In this document: piece by piece, positions 55,401 to 64,000 of the stretch
Layout of the letters: each line of letters starts with the position of its first letter
How positions within the stretch are numbered: position 1 is the first letter of the stretch
Assembly: GCA_001600415.1 (NCBI GenBank)
Contig: BCJX01000001.1
Location: 1,607,175-1,671,174, forward strand
Origin: Pascua guehoae
Taxonomy: Eukaryota > Basidiomycota > Tremellomycetes > Trichosporonales > Trichosporonaceae
Direction: 5' to 3'
DNA length: 64,000 nt
Position numbers and translations under genes: made by a program
The notes under the pieces: generated by a model
Databases searched by the model: none
Seen by the model: only the letters and a program-made list of their open reading frames with translations
Told to the model about the DNA's origin: nothing

Positions 55401-55731
55401 CGCGAGGTACGTCGGGTCGAGGGGCACAGAGGGAAAGAGCTTTTTCAATGCCTCGTAGCTGGAAGGTTAGGTGTTGCCCCAAGGCGCAGATGGGGGGTAC
55501 TCACTCGACATAGTGATCCCACCACTCGACGTTCGAGTTTAGCTCTAGCAATGTTCTGTGGGTCAGCGACTGTAGATATGTAGGCGCTCGGACAGTGTAG
55601 CATATGCGTACAGCGTGTGCGTGCACACTTGATGATCATCGTATCGACGCGCTCATCGATCCGCATCCACTAGGACAATAGCCAGACCGCCCTCCACCAC
55701 CCTAGGCGACGTCGACGTACCCAAACTTCAT
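52492..55731 (-). CDS. PHO91: SPX-domain low-affinity phosphate transporter (Pho90/Pho91 type)
   Basis: Exons 55731-55721, 55555-55505, 55458-53905, 53859-53577, 53536-52965, 52837-52679, 52627-52492 give 921 residues, matching yeast Pho87/90/91 (about 880-920). The 11-nt first exon encodes MKF plus part of a Gly codon, starting the SPX signature MKFG...LN...EWWDHYVDYEALKKL. The SPX closes with LTAFEKILKKYDK at about 334-341; SPX domains sense inositol pyrophosphates. From about residue 460 there are a dozen membrane segments of the DASS/Na-sulfate symporter fold: LWATEAIP, MWISNVAAPT, SNIGGQASPISSPQN (the substrate signature), and FLAMGGVSLGKA. Role: phosphate transport at the plasma or vacuolar membrane, gated by SPX. 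The stop TGA lies inside a GTGAGT; splicing that intron to 52442 would only add one Leu. Plasma-membrane versus vacuole cannot be decided. Confidence 0.92.
52882..52943. repeat. 35-bp duplication in a phosphate-transporter intron
   Basis: GAACCGGAGTCGTTGACCCC is present exactly at 52882 and again at 52917, followed each time by similar AGT(C/T)GTG sequence. It lies wholly within intron 5 (52838-52964). Confidence 0.85.
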
Positions 55732-56210
55732 CTTGTCGCCAGTACGCGCACGATGGGGCGCGCGCCAAGACCAGCGCTGGAGGGGGACAAGGGGGATGCT
55801 CTCGGCTCCGGAGTCTACGATAAACTCGGCGTCGCGGGAAGAGGAAGAAGACGGGTCGTCGGCGAGACGGATGCCAGCTGGACGGTTACCGGACAAGGAG
55901 GAAGAGGTAAAGTTGCCCACGGTTGCGCAGTGTTGTGGGACGTGTTGGGCGAGGTGACCACTGCCGCAAGACGTCTTTAGCTCTGATGTCTAGAGGCGCA
56001 ATGTGGAGTGAGTGGAGATGGGTGATAGCGGCGGGGCCGATAGGGGGGTGAGGATGATACGGTGTTGCGGCAGAATGGAGCGGCAGGGATGGTGGGTAGG
56101 TGGTGTGGATGGCACGAGTTGGTCACGAGGGATGCACTGGGCTCGAGGTTTGCTGGATCGGGCAGGTTCTGGTTGGCGGCTGGCTGGATGCTGGGTGCTG
56201 GGTGGTACTG

Positions 56211-56233
56211 GCTGGCTGGCTGGCTGGCTGGCT
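56211..56233. repeat. (GGCT)n microsatellite
   Basis: About six tandem GGCT units. Confidence 0.85.
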
Positions 56234-57286
56234 AGTGCGGATGAGCTGCGGGGGGTTTGGTTGTTGGATAAAGTGATCGATCAAGACGTTTTGGCAGGCA
56301 GCAGTGACTGAACAGAAGCGTGATGCACAAGGCAAATGACGCGCACACAACCAACAGCCAACCTCTGTCGCAAATGACCCCGCACCTGGGGCATGACCGA
56401 GGCTGGCTGGGTACAGGCTGCATGCTACAGACGCACCCACGTTTCCCTCTGCCTGTGCACTTGGGGCGGAGCAGCAGAAGCTGGCAGCCAGCAGCCAGGC
56501 CCGCCCAGCGTGGCCAGGCGCCCCATCCCATCGGGCCAGGTCTTGGCAGCCAAGCCAGCCAAGCCTCCTCAATTACAGGCAACCGCGACGCGGCCTAGCT
56601 AGCTCACACAGTCTTGTGTACGCGTCTGCATGGCACGGGGAAATGCTGCATGCAGCACTATGCATATCCCCAGTTCCAATTCTGCAGTGTATTTTGGGTA
56701 GTCCAAGAGGGATAGCCACGGACCGACTCGTATTGCTCTCCACCAGAACCGCGGCCAAGTATATCAGAGTTGTTGGGCATCGTCTTGGCTGCAACGATCG
56801 CCGGCGAACATGGTGATTAGCTTCTTTGCTCGTAACTGTCCCGCATTGGCCTCAGGGATAGTGAACGAACTGGCCGTCGAGTGGGATCGCCGCAATAGCA
56901 TTGAATCACCCGGTCGAGAAGAGCCTGATCATACTCTTCGAGTGGGGTGGGGTACACCCAGAGTCCACACACGTGCGCCCAAAGTGGGACACCTGGGAAG
57001 AGCTGGGAGCCTGGACATGCAACAACAGTGTGGCCACTATTCCAGAGTTCAGACCAAGGTCCGCCAGCCTCGGCGTCGACTTGGCGGGCGGCCAGGAGTG
57101 TATTTTTTTCTGCAAGGTGTTTGCGACCGCCAGTATATCATATGCCGGCGGCAGCATACAATATACACCAGTCACACGACCATGACAGGTAGTGTGCGCT
57201 ATACGCTATGTGGAGGCGGTTGGCACTTGTGTTGCACAAAGTACTGGGCGCGTTTTGGGACGTTTTGGGCGCGTTTTGGAGGCGCG

Positions 57287-57356
57287 GCGGGGATTCGAAC
57301 CGTGCATCGTCTACTCGCAAAGTAGACGGGAGCTTATCTCCACATCAACCCTGCCC
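57287..57356 (-). pseudogene. tRNA-like sequence, Ala(TGC)-like anticodon arm
   Basis: On the minus strand a perfect 7-bp stem (CGTCTAC/GTAGACG) closes the 7-base loop TTTGCGA, placing TGC at the anticodon. Downstream is a B-box-like GGTTCGAATCC. The T-stem has two mismatches, no clear A box is present, and the acceptor ends do not pair, so this is probably a decayed or tRNA-derived sequence rather than a working gene. Confidence 0.3.
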
Positions 57357-58085
57357 AACACACGTTCAAGACAAGCCACTACTATTACGTAAAACATCTT
57401 CTGAAAAGGGTGTCACGTGATGTCTCGGCAACTTGCCCCATTTTTTGAAGCCCTTTTGGAAGATAGCGTATCGCGCGTCACACCACGCGATATACGATAT
57501 ACGATAGGCGAGTCTTGGCACGATGTGGCTAATCACGCCACTCATCGCCATTTACCCCATGCACCCACCATGCGAGCATCACAGAGCACACACACGGCTG
57601 GGAATATACGATACGGTGCCTTATCCTGAGCGCTGCTGCGTGGCAGCGCTGCGAGCGTGCTGAGCGTGCTGCGCATGTAGCGTCATGATCTTCGGGGAGG
57701 CAAACTGCCACGGTAAGGAACACGACGACGATCCGGCGATCAGCGTATAGCCAGCCCGCGCGCGGCGCGATTATACCAAAGTACATGGATTTCATCTCAT
57801 TCCAGAACAATAATAACTGGTCGTAAAGTCTAAAGCCGTCAATGACGCCCAGAGGCGTGGTGGGTGGGATCTATGGATCTGTGGGGTACATGGGTTGGGT
57901 GGGTGCGAATTGCACACTGTGGATAGGAGGGAGGGTACGCGGGTATGCGAGGTCGGTGGGGAATGGGTCCGTGCGACAACGTTTCAGGTGGTGTGGGGCG
58001 GGCGAGCGGGAGGGGGCACGGTCACGGACGGGTTACCCGTGTCGCAGGTAGGCCGCAGGGCCGTGTCCGACAGTGTTCGGCGCGA

Positions 58086-58778
58086 TTACATCGAGAGCTT
58101 GCGCTCGGCGGCGGCGGGGTCGTCCTCGTTAATGGGCCAGCGGTCGAGGCCGTCAAAGAACGTGACCTGTCCCGACTCGATATCGTACTCTGCGCCGACG
58201 ACAGCCAGACGGCCCTGGTAGATCTTCTTCTCGAGGAGGCGGGATCCGTTACGGAGGTGGCTAGCGGCGACGCGGACGTTTGCGCGGTGCGCGAGGCGGT
58301 CGGCCTCGTGTTCGGGGATCGAGGGGCAGGTGGCAATCTCGGTGATGGCGGGGAGGATGCGCTCGACGATATCCGTCACGTTGTCGCTGAGGAACCCGTC
58401 GCGGTGGCGGATCGTGTCTAACGCGGCGGTCACGGCGCCGCAGTGCGTGTGGCCGAGCACGACGACGAGCTCGGTGCCGAATTTCGCAGCGGCGTACTCG
58501 ACACTGCCCACGAGCGAGGGCGCGGCCACGTTGCCCGCGACGCGCACGACGAAGAGGTCGCCCAGGCCAGAGTCGAAGAGGATCTCGGACGGTGCGCGCG
58601 AGTCGCTGCACGAGAGAATAATCGCGAACGGCGCCTGGCCTGCGACGAGCTCGGTCCGCCGCGCCTGCGAAAAGTAGTCGGCGTTGCGCACGTTTTGCTG
58701 GTACCGCTGGTTTCCTTCCTGCAGGCGTTGGAGGGCCTCCTTGGCCGTCACCGGGCTCGAAGAGGGAAGCACGGTCAT
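58086..58778 (-). CDS. Beta-class carbonic anhydrase
   Basis: Intronless 230-residue enzyme that interconverts CO2 and bicarbonate. The beta-class zinc site is complete: Cys57 in SCSDSR (57-61, with the Asp59-Arg61 dyad), His110 and Cys113 in GHTHCGA. The N-terminal helix region LQRLQEGNQRYQQN and the segment FDSGLGDLFVVRVAGNV are typical of bacterial enzymes of this class, whereas many fungal beta-enzymes read differently there. No signal peptide or mitochondrial presequence is obvious, so it is probably cytosolic. In fungi such enzymes supply bicarbonate for carboxylases and CO2 sensing. The start MTVLPSSSPVTAKEAL is the first ATG of the frame. The absence of introns contrasts with its neighbours. 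Confidence 0.93.
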   Translation of the reverse strand: MTVLPSSSPVTAKEALQRLQEGNQRYQQNVRNADYFSQARRTELVAGQAPFAIILSCSDSRAPSEILFDSGLGDLFVVRVAGNVAAPSLVGSVEYAAAKFGTELVVVLGHTHCGAVTAALDTIRHRDGFLSDNVTDIVERILPAITEIATCPSIPEHEADRLAHRANVRVAASHLRNGSRLLEKKIYQGRLAVVGAEYDIESGQVTFFDGLDRWPINEDDPAAAERKLSM

Positions 58779-59982
58779 TGCGAGGGGGTGGAGCGGGGAG
58801 AGGGGGGGGGGAGGGAGGGAAGTGGGTGCGGCAGGGAGGGTTTTGAGGGCGGGGCGAGCGCTGACGCCGGGGCGACGTGCGTGCGAGGTGTGTACGCCAG
58901 AGGTGGCTCGGGTCGCAGTGAGTATCCGCGCAGGGGTCTCGAGTGGCGAGGGCGACAGGGAGGGTGGTGGGGGTCCGTGGAGTAGAGGAGCAAGAGTGAG
59001 AACGAGGGTGAGGTGATGTGACCGCTGGCGATAAAGAAGGAGAGGACTGGGAGCGAAGATGCACAGTACAGTAGCTTCTGTGATTCTTTCCTTCCGAGCG
59101 TGCGTGTCACATCGCGCACCGCATCGGAAATTCGGCGCTCCTTCGGTTAGTCACCACTGTTGTTTCCGTATCTCTTTTGTTGTCCCAGGGGGGCTGTACC
59201 CCTTCTTGCCCCATGAAAGCGCGATTGCTCGATAACCCATTGGCTGCCAGCCTTGCGAGCTTGCAAGCTTTGCAACTCGTCAAGTTTCGCAAGGCCTTGT
59301 CTCACGCTTTGGCTCACGGTTTGCCCGTCGCCGTCGCGCGCGCCTCATTGCCCCTCGCCCCCTTTGCCCTCGACGCGCACGCGATCGGGGGCAGCGTGCC
59401 TGTGGAATGGGTGTACAGTGTGGGTGTTATTGGGCGAAACACGGAATGTTGCGTGGGGCTTTCCCTTATCCGCACCCTAACGCCGGATCTGCCACTGCCT
59501 GCTGCCTGCACACGCCCCGAATGGATCCGATCGGTGCATCGTGGATCCAGGCACAATCTGCACAAAATATGCACCATGCCACCATGCCACCAGGCCACCA
59601 GGCCACCAGGCCATTAGGCGTCATCGGCTTGGCTTCGGGTGACTTGAACGACCGGCTCTTTTCTTTTCTTCACCCGGCCCTAACCTCGAAACTGCGCCCG
59701 GCTGTTCAACAGCAAGACATCTTGCTCGGGTTGCTCGGGGGACAACCGACTTCAAGTCTTCGGTAGCAATCAACTGTGGTTCCACGGCATCGGGCGCCGG
59801 TTCAGGCGACAAGACGCCTCGACAATAGTGGCGCTTTTTGCCTGGCATGTGGACTGTTCTCCAACCAAGTCCTGTGCTGCGGCTGGCGGCCCCCATCGTC
59901 AACACAGCAGCTCAGCGGGTGTGTGCAGTGACTGCGTGACTGCGCGTCGATTGCGTGTACTGGTGCGCGACACATACAGAGC

Positions 59983-60087
59983 GTGTCAAAAAGGACCGTG
60001 AGGGGCGCAGGGATGCCATGACATGCCGAGCTGGTGCTGAGATGAATATCTGCGCCGAATCTCTGCCCTCACGGTCCTTATTGACAC
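59983..60087. repeat. Inverted repeat with ~25-bp arms
   Basis: The left arm (59983-60010, core AAGGACCGTGAGGG) and right arm (60063-60087, core CCCTCACGGTCCTT) are reverse complements apart from an A/T change and a small bulge. The spacer is about 52 bases. Weaker pairing extends a few bases beyond the outer ends. Confidence 0.85.
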
Positions 60088-60986
60088 CCTCTAGACAGCC
60101 CCTCGAGCACCCACCCCGCTATCCGCAGTGCGTTTGTCACTTCCGCCTCGGGCGATACACATTCCGACATGGCGATTTGTGCAGAGATCGGGCACGGATT
60201 GTGTGGTTCCTATTGTGTGATCAGCGGCGCGGGAATGGCGGTGAGTACGCGCAGGTAACTTGGAACGGACGGAGGCCGGTGCGGATGGGGAAGTGACCAG
60301 CCGGGAACGGATGGGGAAGTGACCGAGGCGGATGAAGATTGGGTGGCCGCCGGCTACAGCAATGGCGCGACGCAGCAGGCTTCTTCGGTTCATCGCTGAG
60401 GAAGCAGTGAGTGATCCGCGAGGTTCTGCCTCCATGCCTCCCATCACGGCGCGCAGGTGCCTCGCAGGTGGGTTTGAAGACTGCTCGAACCTTGGGGAGT
60501 CTCACGTTCCGAGCACCTGTACGCACCAAGGACGAGATGACGCTCCGTCTGGGCCACTGGCCACACACCATACCCCTGCCCTTGACCACGCAGTCTCTGC
60601 CGCCCAGCCGCCACAACACTGTGGTCAGGTCACTGAGTACTACCACTGATGTGGGCAATGGTCCTGCCGACTGAGGTTCTACACCGCTTCCGCTCTGGGT
60701 TCTCGCGACGCTTTGGGCGTATACTGACTGTGGGCGCGAGTTGAATTTCTGGTTTGCGTGGCAAGGGATGCGAGAGGGCGAGAGGGCGCGAGGAGTGATG
60801 CGAGGCTTGCGAGGCTTGCGAGGATAGATGCGAGGACGGATGCGGCCTTGACCCCATGGCACCCGATGGCGATAGGAATGATGCGCGGCGGGACACGTTT
60901 CCGCCTGCACGCGTACAGCACTTGCCGACGACGTACCCTTTGGTGTGAGTCACAGGAACGGCTGGACAAGTGGGAGGGACGTTTGC

Positions 60987-61012
60987 GGGGGGGGGGGGGG
61001 GGGGGGGGGGGG
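60987..61012. repeat. 26-base poly-G run
   Basis: Uninterrupted G homopolymer on the plus strand; the exact length may be a sequencing estimate. Confidence 0.9.
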
Positions 61013-61361
61013 ACGGGATGGAGGTGGGAGGACGTATGCTGCTTGGAGGTTGCAAAAAAAAACAGTTGCACAACTACGACAGTGTCGACTGCTGGCACGG
61101 GTACAGAATTCATACTCCAGGGCACGCATCTGAGCAGCATGCAGAATGCATCACTCGTAGAACGAGCACAAAAGCGCAGCTGAGCATCATGCAAAAGGGA
61201 TAAAGACCAAAAAGAGACACCTGTTATGCTATGCTGATGTGCTACCGACGGCCTCTTGTATAGCCAGCACTATAGCACACCCCTGTCGTTGGGGAGCCCA
61301 GACCCCCAGCCGTTTGTCGGTGGTCGTTTGAGGGCCCTGGCTCCCAGAGGCACAGCCTCGA

Positions 61362-61438
61362 CCGCGGATCGAACCCGCAGCCGTGGCCGGTCAGAGTGCC
61401 ACAGGAAATGAACGCCGTAACCACAGCGCCACCCTGTC
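61362..61438 (-). pseudogene. tRNA-derived element with A- and B-box-like motifs
   Basis: On the minus strand an A-box-like TGGCGCTGTGG (one mismatch to consensus) lies about 50 bases before GGTTCGATCC, a B box short by one base. The T and acceptor stems do not pair properly. It could be a tRNA pseudogene or the head of a tRNA-derived short repeat. Confidence 0.35.
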
Positions 61439-61619
61439 AATTATGAAAGTGTGCAATTCGGCTTGGCTTTGAGAGCAACAACAGCAAAGTGTCCGGTTGG
61501 GATGGGCTGTTTGGGTCGAGTGTGTTTGTGTGGGCAATCTTGGGCATCTTAGGAAATTCATGCAGGTAGGCTGCATGTGCTTCATTGCAATGACTGAAAT
61601 TTTGGTTGGCGAGAGCACG

Positions 61620-61790
61620 GGGACTGATGCGAGGATAGATGCGAGGACTGATGGGAGGGCAGATGCGAAGGCAGATGCGAGGGCAGATGCCAGAGTTGCG
61701 AGGACAGATGCCAGAGTTGCGAGGGCAGATGCCAGAGTGGCAAGGACAGATGCCCCAGTTGCGAGGGCGGATGCGAAGTTGCGAGAAAAG
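61620..61790. repeat. Minisatellite, GCAGATGCCAGAGTTGCGAGG-like units
   Basis: Roughly 10- and 21-base units built from GATGCGAGG and CAGATGCCAGAGTTGCGAG repeat about a dozen times with point changes. A small patch of the same motif (GATGCGAGG, CTTGCGAGG) is at about 60780-60845. Confidence 0.8.
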
Positions 61791-62638
61791 TCGCGACAAG
61801 TGGGAGAGACGGTGCAAACCAAGTCGCGACAAGTCGGGAGAGCATCGACGCCCCATCTCCACCGACCAGCGCGACCCACGACGCCCCAGCATGCACGAGC
61901 AGTAGCCACTCTGGTTAGCCCCGTGCGCGTCTGGCCCACAGCCGCTGGCCCGGGCGAGCGCATGGGGGAGAGTAGGGAGTAGGATTTTACAGCAAACAGA
62001 CACTGGGGCCAGCGCAGATCTGGGGCAGTTCATGCCATAGCCCAGCGCACCGCGCGTACCAGCGTGCAATGCCGTGTCCTCGCGCCCCTCGGCTTCGGAA
62101 TGCATATGCCTTCCCGATCGCTGATCGCGCGGGAGAGCGAGGCTACCCAACGGTCATGGACACGGATTGCCTGTGGTGGCAACCAAGTGCATGCAGTGCA
62201 CCCAGACCGGGACTACTCGATCCGGTACACTCACAGCCCCTTTCCCGCTACCTGGTGTGAACCGTCCATGAACCGCTACCGGGCTGCCACATTCTACCCC
62301 CGGCTTGCTCATCGGGACAATGTGTCGCACCGCGAGGGTGCGGGAGCGAGAAGCAACATGGGGGAACCAGCGGGAACCCACCGCTGCAACGAGCACCCAC
62401 GGGCCCGCAAGCCCCGTGCACCAGCAAGCACAATTCCAACCAGTCATGGTCCCATGACGGCCGTGTCCGACGACGTGGCATAGCAGAGCATGTACAGCAA
62501 GCAATAGGTATGTACATATAGTCGTCGCGTGGCGTCCTAGATATCGTATATCGTGTGACGGCGCCGGTGGCCGGTGCGGTGCCGGGGCCGTGTAGCGTCC
62601 GTTCCAGGGTAGTCCATGTATCTCGTGTCTCCCGACCT

Positions 62639-62656
62639 GGGGGGGGGGGGGGGGGT
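62639..62656. repeat. 18-base poly-G run
   Basis: Uninterrupted G homopolymer in non-coding DNA. Confidence 0.9.
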
Positions 62657-62881
62657 TGGCGCGTTGGGTAACGACCTGTCTGGTTGTTGGGTAACAACGT
62701 CTCCTGGCTGGTGCGTTGAGTGACGACGCGTCTCGTCGGTGGGGGGTTGGGTTTAGTGGCCCCTCCTCGTGGATTGGAGCAATCGTGACGTCTCCCTCGT
62801 CCCACACCAACCCCGCGCCCCGACTCCCCCCTCCCCCCTGCTCTCCTCCACCCCCTGCTCTCCCTACACCCACACCGCCCC

Positions 62882-63782
62882 TCACATGGCAACACCGACC
62901 GACCCCTCCCGCGCCCTCCGCCTAACCGCCTCCTGGAACTGCGTATCGCGCGCGTGGAAGAACGGGCTCCCCTGTGGATCGCGGGGCGTGCGCGGCGTCC
63001 CGCTCCGTGGTGTATTCTCGCCCGTGTGGTCGGCAAACGGGTCCACCAGCGAGTCGTCGTCCGACACACGCGTGCGCAGCGGGTGCGGGCGGTTGGTCAC
63101 GCGGCCCGCCATCGAGCCCCCTCCTGCTCCCAGCCCCCCCGCCGTTGTGCCAGCCAAGTTGTGCGACGGGCTCAGATGCGTCAGGCTCGGCTCGGCCGCT
63201 CCCGCGCCCTGCAGCCGCGCGCGCGTCCGCCGCCATGCCGTCTTGATCGACTGCGTGCGTGTCCGCCCTGGGGTCGAGGTTGCCTCGGCCTGCGCGCGCA
63301 CAGAGTCGGACGCGAGGCTCGTGAGGCCCCCTGGCGAGTCGTGCGGGTCGGGCTCGGACGTGTGTGTTGCTGCGGTGTCAGCGGTGTCAGCAAGGATCGG
63401 CGCGAAACGTGCCCGACCGGGTCGAGTCGCAGCTGCCGCGTGCAGTGTGCAACGTGCAACGTGCACTAGTGCACTGTCACTAGTCACTGACAGTGCACTG
63501 CATGTTACAATGCCGACGTGCGCGTGCCAACGTGAATCTTGTCACACGGCAGGCCGCAGTGACACGGTACGCACGGCGCACGGCGTGCACGGCAGAGACG
63601 ATCCCAGGACCCCCACCCCCCCCACGCACCCCACTCACGCTCAGAGTACGCCGATCCGTCGCTCTCCCTGTGCGTGCTAGGGCGCACCGTGCTGTGGCGG
63701 CTCGGGTCGAGGAGGCGCATCACCACCGCCCACTGCGACACGGTCGGGTCCATCCCGAGCGTGCTGCGCGAGTAGAACTTGT
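62882..63782 (-). CDS. 3' part of an unknown gene (last two exons)
   Basis: Two exons with good splice sites, 63782-63639 and 63369-62882, encode the C-terminal 210 or so residues. The upstream part runs toward or past the window edge, and the acceptor at 63783-63785 (CCCCAG) shows more exons exist. The first exon, DKFYSRSTLGMDPTVSQWAV and MRLLDPSRHST, looks structured. The rest is Ser/Thr/Pro-rich and disordered, with SLVDPFADH and RSGTPRTPRDPQGSPFFHA carrying TP and SP sites. A basic patch (KTAWRRTRARLQ) is present. No family recognised. The chain keeps phase from one exon to the next and ends at TGA 62882-62884. Confidence 0.6.
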
Positions 63783-63850
63783 CTGGGGCGTCAGTGGTGA
63801 TTCGGTCGTCGGCGGTGTCGGTGTCGGTGTCAGGAGGACGGCGGCGACGT

Positions 63851-63972
63851 CTTGCGGAGGTGCAGGCGGGGATGGGGGCAGGGGCAGAGGCGACCGTGAC
63901 TCCGGCCTGGCCTTGCGGAGGTGCAGGCGGGGATGGGGGCAGGGGCAGAGGCGACCGTGACTCCGGCCTGGC
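63851..63972. repeat. Two tandem 61-bp units
   Basis: The block starting CTTGCGGAGGTGCAGGCGGG is perfectly or almost perfectly repeated at 63851-63911 and 63912-63972. A 61-base period would shift a reading frame if coding, so it more likely lies in an intron of the edge gene or in its disordered part. Confidence 0.9.
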
Positions 63973-64000
63973 CAGCGGGCCCTCAGCACCCCTACGCACC

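Larger units (their letters stand above)
55732..58085. other. Intergenic, no gene recognised
   Basis: Holds the phosphate-transporter promoter at the left and the carbonic anhydrase 3' end at the right. It contains a GGCT microsatellite (56211-56233), a tRNA-like sequence (57287-57356), and ATATACGAT-type short repeats near 57490-57610. No coding exon supported. Confidence 0.45.
58779..62881. other. Four-kb gene-poor region
   Basis: No gene is supported. The left end is the carbonic anhydrase leader, CT-rich on its strand. The remainder holds an inverted repeat (59983-60087), a 26-G run (60987-61012), a tRNA-like element (61362-61438), a minisatellite (61620-61790), and an 18-G run (62639-62656). 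Confidence 0.5.

Overview
The window looks like nuclear chromosome sequence of a basidiomycete yeast or mould. It is GC-rich, and its genes are broken by many short GT-AG introns (usually GTGAGT donors and CTGAC/CTAAC-like branch sites). The recognisable products are eukaryotic or fungal: RPB1, an ESCRT-0 Vps27, a Mam3/CNNM protein, an SPX phosphate transporter, Hua1 and Atg10. Gene style suggests Tremellomycetes, perhaps Trichosporonales, but I cannot prove this without a search. Two runs of N (16123-16137 and 51725-51824) are assembly gaps in low-complexity DNA.

Layout. 0-12 kb: an intron-containing tRNA-Asn, a GNAT acetyltransferase, and a 1681-residue disordered protein of unknown function. 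12-21.5 kb: a Hua1-like zinc-finger protein, a GPI-anchored GH128-type glucanase, a LURP-one/Tubby-like protein, and a small secreted SH3b-like protein with a Kex2-type site. 21.5-26.3 kb: gene-poor and repeat-rich. 26-36 kb: a nine-exon sugar transporter, an SDR reductase, and Vps27. 36-47 kb: RPB1 head-to-head with Vps27, a small coiled-coil-like unknown, and a 1091-residue acidic unknown. 48-56 kb: Mam3/CNNM and Atg10 in tandem, then a convergent SPX-phosphate transporter. 56-64 kb: a beta-carbonic anhydrase, about 4 kb of repeat-bearing intergenic DNA, and the 3' end of an unknown gene cut by the window edge.

I rebuilt exon-intron structures by hand from splice sites, reading phase and conserved motifs. 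Wherever a multi-exon model is given, the exon lengths sum to a whole number of codons. The genes do not form one pathway. There is no biosynthetic cluster, CRISPR or phage. Several neighbours touch membrane traffic and homeostasis (Hua1, Vps27, Atg10, Mam3, phosphate transporter), but their order looks like ordinary fungal synteny. The most unusual features are extreme splicing (exons of 11, 14, 16, 19 and 19 nt and a probable GC-AG intron), a bacterial-looking secreted SH3b protein, a bacterial-type intronless carbonic anhydrase, an unexplained repeat array at 24.3-25.3 kb, and a hairpin-forming inverted repeat at 60.0 kb.
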